Part shown: positions 44,962-54,223 of the stretch, in pieces
Layout of the letters: every line of letters begins with the position of its first letter
Numbering within the stretch: position 1 is the stretch's first letter
NCBI RefSeq assembly: GCF_963675165.1
Contig: NC_087380.1
Coordinates: 3,091,803 to 3,155,802, forward strand
DNA: 64,000 bases
Reading direction: 5' to 3'
DNA from: Halichondria panicea
Taxonomy: Eukaryota; Porifera; Demospongiae; Suberitida; Halichondriidae
Made by a program: the position numbers and the translations under genes
The notes under the pieces: model-generated
Database searches by the model: none
Seen by the model: only the letters and a program-made list of their open reading frames with translations
Told to the model about the DNA's origin: nothing

Positions 44962-45585
44962 TAGTGTCGAATACCCGCCTCAACCTAAAAGCTTGAGTCT
45001 GGTCAAACTCACATTGAGGTTTGGTTCAAGTGGTTCAGGAATTTCTTGGACATTTAATTGACCACAAGTGGGTGTGAAACATGAATAAAATTATAGTCTA
45101 CATGAATATCATTATAGCTAAGCATGGATTGTTGCTAGTAGAAAGAATTAGCCCCTGACAGAAGGCGACGTAGGAAAATTCATGGAAGAGTTGTAAGGAT
45201 GTGATACTAGAACTCTCCAGACTAGCAACAGGACCTTTGGAACACCTTGTCGAAATTAACAGCCTAAATGCTCATTTATGTGAATGTGACCGTCGACCAT
45301 GGTTTCATGGCCCTCTAGCTCTGTGCAATGATGGCTTCAAGCTCAGTGTTTTTTTCTCGTAGGCTTTCAACTCCAAGCCTTAATTGATACAGTGTCTTGC
45401 CATGTTGCCATGTGTTTGGTGTGGCCCTCCGTGTATGTTCTGTCCCTAACATGCGGTGGCTTGTGGCTTTATCACTATGCTTGTGGGCGTGTAGCCCACT
45501 TAACTTTGCTGACTGTGCAGAACAAAGTTCATATGTGAGTTTGACCAGACACAAGCTTTTAGGTTGAGGCGGGTATTCGAGACTA
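44962..45585. mobile_element. 624-bp TIR element, 9-bp target duplication
   Basis: The left end TAGTGTCGAATACCCGCCTC and right end GAGGCGGGTATTCGAGACTA begin inverted repeats of about 50 bp. The flanks TGTAGCCTG (44953-44961 and 45586-45594) are identical, and the paralogous uninterrupted repeat at 18163-18607 has the empty site. A 97-codon minus-strand frame (45315-45608) resembles no family I know. A 9-bp duplication fits Mutator-like elements; the assignment is tentative. Confidence 0.87.
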
Positions 45586-45848
45586 TGTAGCCTGCTACAG
45601 CTGCTCAAGGATGAATCAAGTGCAAGTAAGAGTTTCTATAGGCTTCTAGTCATGTTTTCTTGGATTTTATTGGTGAAATAATGCTTCATTCTCGAGTTAT
45701 GCCTAGTTTTGCTTACTTGGAATGCCATTGCAGCCTTTTTAGAAGAGCACGTAGCCAAACTTGTTTACCGAGTGTTGCTACTCTACTTAGTAGTTAGCTC
45801 TGCACTAGAACGCTAGCTAGCTAGGTAGCTGCAAGAGTGAGAAGAGAG

Positions 45849-45902
45849 TAGTCGAGCGCCGCCGCCCTCCGGGCAACGGTAGAGGGCGGCGGCGCCCGAC
45901 TA
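45849..45902. mobile_element. 54-bp GC-rich palindromic micro-element, 9-bp target duplication
   Basis: It reads TAGTCGAGCGCCGCCGCCCT, a loop, then AGGGCGGCGGCGCCCGACTA. The flanks AGAAGAGAG (45840-45848 and 45903-45911) are identical, and the other repeat copies have a single AGAAGAGAG at this site. Confidence 0.9.
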
Positions 45903-45927
45903 AGAAGAGAGCTGCAAGGCACCACCC

Positions 45928-45973
45928 TAGCCTCGATTCCAGGCGTATTTTAATAGGCCTTGAATCGAGGCTA
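45928..45973. mobile_element. 46-bp palindromic micro-element, 9-bp target duplication
   Basis: Ends TAGCCTCGATTCCAGGC and GCCTTGAATCGAGGCTA flank an AT-rich centre. The flanks GCACCACCC (45919-45927 and 45974-45982) are identical. It is the same family as 1904-1950 and 32489-32572. Confidence 0.9.
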
Positions 45974-47225
45974 GCACCACCCATTAATTTTAGACTTGAA
46001 CTTTTGGCATCGATCGTTTTAACAACAATCATGGTCGGTCATTTTTTATCATATCATGTGCATAAAAGCTATTAGTAGCAGCTTTATGTTATGTAGCTTT
46101 GGCATCTCCACCGAGGCATCAGCACCTGCGGTGCTTTCATTGATTTTGGCTGTAACTACAATTATCTAATAGAGATGCACAGACAAGTATGTGCTTGCTA
46201 TATAGCGTATCTCAATGTATATACTTATACCGCTTTACTAGACCTAATACAGAACCTATAGCTTTGTATCCTCTCTACATTGTGTACAGTGTGCTCTCAA
46301 GGAGAGGTTCGGCTTGTGGGAGGCTCTGTCCCATCAGAAGGGTGAGTAGAAGTGTGTGCTAACAACGCCTGGGGAACCATTTCACTTTGTAATGACTATT
46401 GGAATAAACGTGATGCCAATATATTGTGTGTCGACAACTGGATTCTTCAACTCATTGGATTCTAGACTCAATGCATACTAGGAACTGTACCTATGATGTT
46501 AAATCACCTAGATTGCAATGGAAATGAATCTACCTGACTTTGATTGCCCTCACTGACAAGTAGAAATCTCTTCCAATCGTCACTGTCAACATTCTAAAGA
46601 TGCGGTAGCTGTTACTCAAGGTATTAGATTGTCTTGTGAATGCTATAACCATTTAATACGATTTTTCAATAGCAATTTATGAGAGTGAGATTGTAGTGTG
46701 TACATGTTTCTCACTCTGGGGTGAATCGAAGCTAGGTCCAGCTGATGGATAGTGGAGGTCTATCCCCCCTACATGCATGTATGATGTATATGTATGACTT
46801 GGCAGTTGTTTAATTACAGGGATTAGTTGCCCTACTCTCAGCAGAATGGTAGGATTATCTACTCTGGTGACACAACGGAGCCTTACAATTATCATCAGTT
46901 TAACTCAGAATATGAGATAACGAGTGAAAACAGTGAGAGGACCTGTACTGGCGATGGTAAAAGTTCAGTGAGAAAGTGGGGTGGAACAACAGCATGCAGT
47001 TTATTCAGGTTCACAGGACTCATGGTATAGATCTAGTGTCCCCATTATACAGTTGTGGACAACCATGCATTTGCTCCCAGTAATGGAGACGTTAAATGGC
47101 CTGCTGGTATACTACATTCAATAGCGTGGCATACTACAGTTGCAATTCCTGCTATCGTCGTCTAGGAGTTTCATTACAGGGAAATGGAAATGGACTTTGG
47201 ATACTACCACCTACCTGTGAAATAA

Positions 47226-47564
47226 TAATGTTTGGTTGGGCTGAGAGGGTTCCATAACTTTTGTAACTTGGATTTCATGACATTTGTATGCCTCCTCATA
47301 TTCTCAGTTTGCTTTTATGCAATGCTATATGTAATTCTGTGAAAATTGTCATATAAACGAGTTTCTATAGCTATATTGGTTATTGGACATAATTTTATGG
47401 TGTGATCGTATCATGATCGTATCATGATAAGTACAACTGGTTACCTTTATGTCATTTTTTTATCTGATTCTCGTGTGATTGTTGGAGTTGTCTTCAACGC
47501 ATTCTTTATTGACTTTCCTTGCTTTGTATTAAATATTGTCGCCATGATAACCTTATGCGGCTGT
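47226..47564. other. Intergenic, between the relic and gene F
   Basis: AT-rich DNA with no recognisable exon or repeat family. Confidence 0.4.
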
Positions 47565-47827
47565 TTTACATGCATGAGATCATTTCATCAAAGCCCTAAA
47601 ACAGAATACTCTTCATTTTTCCTCTGGCCATCTAACAATGATAATTGTGGCCATTTTCCTAGGGTAAAACATAAAAGGAAACCTGAACAATGCCAATGTT
47701 ATCCAATACGATGGAAATGTGTGACACACTGACAGTGCACTTTCATGTAGATTATGTAGATCTACAGCAGAGCTATTTTAGAATATAGAGTTGCTGATAT
47801 ATCGATCTACATGACTTGTACAAGTGA
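47565..47827 (+). promoter_or_regulatory. Conserved 5' flank of gene F
   Basis: It is homologous to 10185-10504 upstream of gene B, through ATCGATCTACATGACTTG just before the start codon. It probably contains the promoter and 5' UTR; no element was identified with confidence. Confidence 0.45.
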
Positions 47828-50800
47828 ATGATGACCTTTAGTGTTGTTAACTTTTTACAATTTATTTTGTCTCTAACCCTTTGCTATCCATTTGGATATG
47901 CACAACAAGGTAGTTTAGTAAAACTATATGTGCCGTGGCTAATTCACAGTAATTCATTTCAGTTTGGTTTACCCTGGGATCAGGCCCTGGAATCACCACT
48001 AACAACACTGAGATCCTCATGACTCACATTGGAGAAGATGCTGTTGGTGGTTACTCTCTCACTTGTAACACTGACCACACTGCCTGCTGTAGAAGTGCTG
48101 ACAACATTGGTACTGGATCACTAGGACAGTGGACGTATCCTGATGGGAGTTTAATACTGAACAATAAGGACTCAGCGACTGCTGGACAGCAGTTCTACAG
48201 GGTAAGGAATGGTCCTCAGCTCATCAAGCTGCGTCGTAGACAGTCTAGCAACCTCCTCACTCCAACTGGTTCCTACTGTTGTACTGTACCAACTACTGGA
48301 GGAGATATGACCCTCTGTGCCAACCTGGGTGAGTATTATTCTGTTCATAATACAACATAATTATACTCTGTCTGTACAGTCGTGTGTTACTCCCTTCTTC
48401 CCCCGACCAATGGTGTGATCACGTACTCTGATCCAACACTTGGTGAAGGGACTGTAGCCACCTACACCTGTAATTCATTATACACCCTCAATGGAGACAG
48501 CACCAGAACTTGTGGGAGTGATGGGAGTTGGAGCGGGTCAACTCCAGCTGGGTGTAAAAAGAATGGTATAAATTATTACAATCTTTTTATAGGTGCCCAG
48601 TTTAGTAACAGCATTATTCCAGTAATTTGGAGGTTCTACGTATTAGTTAAACTATTTATAACTAGACACTATAATTATTTGGACAGTATAGAAGTATAGA
48701 TTTGGCACCAGAGCATCAATTGGTTAATGCATGTGGAATACAGCTCGACTGGCAGCATCCAATGAGCCCGACGGCACTGACCACACTGGAGAGATCATCT
48801 CGTTCTCTGATGTTGGATCAGGAGTTGATGGTCAACCACGTCCCTGGTATTGCTACACCTTCCCTGGTCGTGCTGTGTGGCAGTTCCCTAATGGGAGTGC
48901 ATTTCCCATAAACCTAACCAAAGGGGTTGCAGTTGGGGACGAAGTGTTTATCAGTGGTGTACATGATCCTGATGCCGTTGTTCTGCATCGTGGTCCTTCA
49001 CACTTCAGTCCTGATGGCGAACACTGCTGTGTGAGGCTTAACACCAATGAGAGGAGATGTGTCACCTTCAGTGAGACTTACTATATTGAATTTTAGCATG
49101 TGCCACAAGTATGCACCTGTCTATTGCGGGCACCCTATAAACAGTCCACTTTGTAATATATGCAGGCCTCAAAGTTTTCATAGTATGTGTCCAGTTGATA
49201 ATTAAGGTTTCTTTTAATGTGTTGTACCCCTCCGCTGACAGCTCCCTGTCCCACACTGAGTCCTGTGTCTAATGGAATGATCTCGTATGATGCAGCCTCT
49301 AACGTAGCCACCTACACCTGCGACACTGGGTACACTGTGACTGGTACCATCTCATCCATTACCTGTAATGAGGTTACAATGCAATGGAGTAGCACTGAGA
49401 GACCCACTTGTGAATTACGTAAGTAGCCAACGCATTGTTCATACATTATCTTTTGCTTGCAGTTTGTCCAGACCTCACTGCACCAGACAACGGAGGAGTA
49501 ATGTACAGTCACACCACCACCCCCAGAGCTGAGGACTCCACGGCTACCTACACCTGTGGCAGTGGGTACCAAATAACTGGACTGATAGTGAGGACCTGTA
49601 CTGCCACTGGATGGAGCACTGGAGATGACCACGTCTGCACTGGTGAGTAGATTGATGCATTTGTGCCGTCTTAGGGTAAACTCCCAGCCACCTTTCTAGC
49701 TGACCTAACCTCTCCAATGGAATGATCACCTATAGACTGATCATAGTATCATAACCAGCACCATACACAATGAGTGCTGCAAGCTGCGCTGCGCTAATGC
49801 CTCTCGCCATGTTATGCTTTCGCTCAGAGTGTTATAGTACAGGGAATAATATTTTCTATAATGAATTTTACATTAAAATTTGCATTTGAATTTCTACAAA
49901 GAAAGTGATTGTATCTATAGTGAAAACCTGGGTACATGAGTCACTCTTGAATATAATATCTCCACAAATTCGGATTACCCGGAATTTCTTCTTTTATAGC
50001 TGTGTGCCTGTCTCTCCCTCATCCGACCAATGGAATGATATCCTATTCTGACCCAACACTGGGTGTGGGGAGTGTGGCCACTTTCTCCTGTGACCCTGGA
50101 TTTATGATCAGTGATGCAATCCGCAGTACCAGTGATTGTCGAGCGGATGGACAGTGGAGCTCTATCCCTCCTACATGTATGGGTATGTTCATATCAAGCA
50201 AACTAGGACTACTACTCATTTACAGGAAGTTGCCCTGCTCTAATTGATATTGAGAATGGAATGGTTACCTACTCTGGTGACACAACGGAGCCTTACATTT
50301 ATGGAACAACAGCTGTGTGTGAGTGCAACCTTGGGTATGAGTTAACAAGTGGAGACAGTGAGAGGACCTGTACTGGTGATGTTAGGAGTTCGGTGGGAGA
50401 GTGGAGTGGAGCAACAGTAGTTTGTTCAGGTATACATATGCATGCATGACGTCAGGTGTGCGTGAAGGGGAGTAAGCAGCTACTATATGCAAGTGTTTTA
50501 ATTTGGCGATTTATGCCTGAAGTGTGGTGATTACATAGGGTAGATAGTGAGTTGCATGCCCTCTTCTCTCTATAAGCCCCCTTGACGGTACTATGTGTGT
50601 AAAATGCCCACATCTCAAGTGGCTATATAACCGCACTCAAAAACAGTGTGGTTAATTGCATGCATTGCGCAAGCAACACGGTAGAATTCTGATGTAGCCT
50701 ACCTGCCTAGCCATACATGGTCATGTGTCAACCCACACCGTTTACAAGTGCTTGTGACTTGCTCAGACAACAACATACGTGCATATAGTAGTTGCTTACT

Positions 50801-53343
50801 CCCCTTCATGTATTTCTGATGATGTATAACCATATTTATATAGGCTATTAAGTGGAGATGACTTTTCCAAGCTGCACTATGTAGATAGACTTATACTCTT
50901 TTTTCCGAACTAGAGCCCCCCCATTGATAAATTGTTTCCTATGTCACTGTGAAATGAAACTAAATTTCTACCCATTACAGTTGTGGACTGTGAACAACCT
51001 ACTGCTCCCAGTAATGGAGAAGTTAGCTTGCCTGCTGGTACTACATTCAGTAGCGTGGCATATTACAGTTGCAATTCCTGCTATCGTCGTCTAGGAGTTT
51101 CATTACGGATTTGTGGAGGAAATGGACTGTGGGTCCCAGCCCCACCCACCTGTGAAAGTAAGTGCGTTCTTTAGGCATATAATTATTGGTTAAAAGGTTA
51201 GAACATAAAATGCAAATACAAAACTAATTATGCTCTTCCATAATTATTTGCAGTTCTTGATTGCGATCGACCTCCAGATCTTGTCAATGGAATAATCACA
51301 ACACCTTACACAACAACTTGCAGCAGTGTGGTCACCTACAGCTGTGACAGAGGCTATTTACTGGAGGGAGTTAGCTCACGTTCCTGTCAGACTAATGAAG
51401 AGTGGTCTAATGGAACAGCACTCTGCAATCGTATGTTATTATCATAACGATACCATATCAGGAGTTCATAAAGAGGAGTACCTTAAGGTGACATATTTTT
51501 ACAGGTAGACTTGTCTGCGATTTCACGGTTTAGCTCATTTTACTGCCATAAATTCTGATGTAGTGGACAATAAGTATAACTTAAGCCCTATACCTACGCA
51601 CCCACTTACAATGTGGCTTGAGAGTGACGTAGTATGACATACTTATACCGAAACGTGGTTTGTACTACAACTGCCATCCAAGTTGGATACTCCTCTTTAG
51701 AAACTCCTGCGTATAAATAGCGCTTTATTTTCAAGGAACTACATTTTATTTTCGAGGATAGAGATTCTAATGACCACACCCCTATATAGTAGACAGAGGT
51801 CTCGAAAGTAAACAATAATTTTAAGATTCGAGGTCAATCCGCGAAAACCACGAAATGTTTAGTGCCTCAAAAATAAAGCGCTATAATTATAGTAGGTAGT
51901 CTATTGTTAGCTATATAGTGAGTTATTTTGCATTCACATGCAGCTATTGACTGTGGCAGCTTGAGTAGTCCTGACAATGGTGGTGTAGTAATGTTGTCTG
52001 GCTCTACCTTCATGAGCAGAGCAACCTACTCTTGCGACAATGGGTACCCACTAAGAGGTCCTGCAGTACGTACTTGTGGACCTGATGGACGATGGTCCCA
52101 ATATCCACCTAGCTGTGAACGTGAGTGCATGATTTTAATTGATTAGTATATACGACTAACATCACGTATTATTTATTTCAGCTGTGGACTGTGGTGCATT
52201 GATTAATCCAACTAATGGACTAGTGGACACATCGTCTGGAACCACTTTCATGGATAGAGCTACCTACACTTGCAACATAGGCCATAATCTTGAGGGAACC
52301 AGCTCAAGAATATGTTTAGCAAGTGGAATGTGGAGTTCTGTACAGCCAACTTGTGAAGGTATATATACAATTAAGTTTTTTTTTAATACAACACTTCCAT
52401 TGAACAGTTGTTGACTGTGGAGCACTTGAAGACCCCACAAATGGTAAAGTTGTGATAGTGCAAGGAACCACTTTTGACCAACCAGCTGTGTACTCTTGCA
52501 ATGAGGGGTACACGCTAAATGGAGATGCCAGACGTACTTGCACTGCTAGTGGGCAATGGTCAGGGTCAGCCACATCATGTGATTGTGAGTGGTTATCGAT
52601 ATAGCCATTGCATTGCATGAATTGTCCTATGTAGCCGTGGATTGTGGTGATCTCGAGGCTCCAGCCAATGGTTATGTTTCCACATCTCAAGGCACTCACT
52701 TTATGGACACTGCCGTGTACAGTTGTGCCCCAGGCTACGACCTCACTGGATGTCCCGAGGCAGTGTGTCAGTCCAATGGCACCTGGTCATGTAACCCTCC
52801 TTTCTGTGCCGGTAAGCCGGTTGAGTCAGACTAATATAATATAGTGTTTACTCATTCATACAGACAATGCAATGATCCAATTCAATTTCGGGCCAACTAG
52901 CTATTGTGTGGAGTGGAATGTAAGTTGCCTGGTCATTCATTTTGTTGTGTTTACTTAGGCTGATATCCAGTTGCAAGCATCCTCATTTATCATACTCACA
53001 TAAGATACATAATTATAGCTCATTATCCTTGTAGGATGAGAAGGTTAAATTGATGTACAAGATCATGCACATTGCCACCACCAAGGCAGTAGGAAAGAGT
53101 GGACATGACATTCCCATAAACAACATTCAACCTGGCTACTTCGTATGTTACAAATCCACAACAAGGACGACCTATCGAACCACGATCACTGGTACGAAGA
53201 GTTTGAGTGCTGTCGAGTATGCTGAGTTAATTAGCGAGTGGGTGAAGTCTGGAGTGACAACCAGGGTGCTTTGGTACGCTATCAAGATGGACAAGGCCTG
53301 TCCAGTGGTCATTACCTCCATGGACAAGGATGAGTGTGAATAA
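47828..53343 (+). CDS. Gene F: secreted IgA / CCP / IgB / ten-CCP protein with family C-terminal domain
   Basis: Sixteen exons give 1043 residues: 47828-47909, 47963-48328, 48380-48565, 48744-49070, 49242-49418, 49463-49642, 50000-50182, 50226-50429, 50981-51157, 51254-51430, 51944-52120, 52182-52358, 52408-52584, 52635-52811, 52864-52919, 53035-53343. A leader (MMTFSVVNFLQFILSLTLCY) precedes IgA (~28-149; DHTACCRS, GSLGQWTYPDG, GSYCCTVP), CCP1 (~150-211), IgB (~212-320; WYCYTFPGRAVWQ, PDGEHCCVR), CCP2-11 (~321-922) and the C-terminal domain (~923-1043). It is the only member with both N-terminal Ig types. The intron between CCP1 and IgB contains the flank that in gene E precedes IgB but no leader, suggesting fusion of an IgA gene and an IgB gene. 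CCP6/CCP7 are the extra-cysteine couplet and CCP11 has six cysteines. Confidence 0.8.
50430..50980. other. Intron between CCP5 and CCP6 of gene F
   Basis: This 551-bp intron is homologous to 40615-41118 upstream of the equivalent gene E exon (GCATGCCCTCTTCTC, CACATCTCAAGTGGCTA). It retains only the right end of the small hAT-like element. No exon was seen. Confidence 0.55.
51717..51884. mobile_element. MITE in CCP7/CCP8 intron of gene F
   Basis: It has inverted ends ATAGCGCTTTATTTTCAAGG and CCTCAAAAATAAAGCGCTAT and sits at the same intron position as in genes D and E. About 290 bp before it (from 51431) there is no exon. Confidence 0.7.
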
Positions 53344-54223
53344 CTCTACCAAGTACCTAGCTTGCTATATAGAGAGAAGTTTAACGTGTTTGTTAGCCGA
53401 AGCTTTACTTAGTTGCGTCTATAAGGATATTGAAGTGTGTCTGAGATCAATGTACTGAGTTGATGATTTCTTGTATGTTTAGGTTTAGTGCATGCATGTG
53501 TGCATGTTTGCATGCAAGTACTTCAGATAGGGACCTAGCCGTGGTGTATGGCATAATTATACTCAAAAGTATGCACCACAAAAATGGGTGATAAGCTAAA
53601 AGAGTGGCGCTCATTTTGTGTTTTTAATGGCGATAAACTGAAATAGTAGTGAAAGTACTAAGAGTAAAATTCATCTGTGTAAAAATGTCTCGACAGTCTG
53701 AAACACAAGAGGATGTTCCTCAACTATGATGGTCTTCCGTCATTGAATTTCAGTAGCTATATAGCACTTGCTATGCAGTCAAGTCAGGTCACGGCACTAA
53801 ATTAGTGTCAGGGGCATACTAAAATTGTCACCACACAAATTTGCGCCACTGTTTTTGTTTATCACCACTTAAAAACACAAAATTAGCGTCACTATTTTAG
53901 ACCATCGCCATGCATACCCACACAAACAATAAAATGTACGTGCGCCACTTTCTCTGGTGCATACTTTTGAACAAATAATTATTATTATGCCATAAATACT
54001 TGAATCTACTGATAGTCTATATGTACTATACAATTTTAGTTGCCCCATCTGTTTGATACAAAGACTGATTGTGGTCATTTTCCTATAAGGTCTATACATC
54101 AACAAGCATGAACAATACATGCCATATTCATTACTCTGCACTTTGATGTAAGTGTGTGTACATGCACTCCATAGAGTATACACAGTTAGCTAAATCATAG
54201 TGGCTAAGTTGCTGTACAAGTGA
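53344..54223. other. Intergenic between genes F and G
   Basis: No exon was seen. It holds the inverted-repeat element at 53547-53995 and, from 54050 on, weak similarity to the gene B/F 5' flank (GATTGTGGTCATTTTCCTA, CTGTACAAGTGAATGATGG). Confidence 0.5.
53547..53995. repeat. Inverted-repeat element, ~450 bp
   Basis: The left end TATGGCATAATTATACTCAA and right end TTGAACAAATAATTATTATT, then ATGCCATA, are inverted with gaps. AAAGTATGCACCA and its complement TGGTGCATACTTTT follow inside each arm. Half-copies lie after genes D and E (~35262-35345, ~43707-43790). It is non-coding. Confidence 0.6.

Larger units (their letters stand above)
44881..46140 (-). repeat. Dispersed repeat copy carrying three nested insertions
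   Basis: It runs from TTATGCCTCGGTGCGCATGC to CACCTGCGGTGCTTTCAT, the inverse of 18163-18607. Three insertions, each with a perfect 9-bp target duplication, interrupt it at 44962-45585, 45849-45902 and 45928-45973; without them the copy is about 540 bp. Confidence 0.82.
44835..47225 (+). pseudogene. IgA/CCP paralogue split by a repeat inserted in its leader exon
   Basis: GTGAATGATGGCCTTCAG and AGCATTCTGTCATT (44833-44882) match the gene G leader exon. After the 1.26-kb repeat insertion the leader resumes at 46141 as GATTTTGGCTGTAACTA (gene G: TATTTTGGTTGTAACTA). Downstream, CCP relics match gene F exons 7-9: ~46745-46780, ~46820-47015 and ~47052-47222. They contain indels and lack good splice sites and frames. 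No IgA exon was recognised. Confidence 0.75.

Noticed and set aside
45315-45608. 97-codon minus-strand frame
   Set aside because: It lies in the 624-bp TIR element and runs over its end. No family was recognised, and a single open frame of this size can occur by chance.
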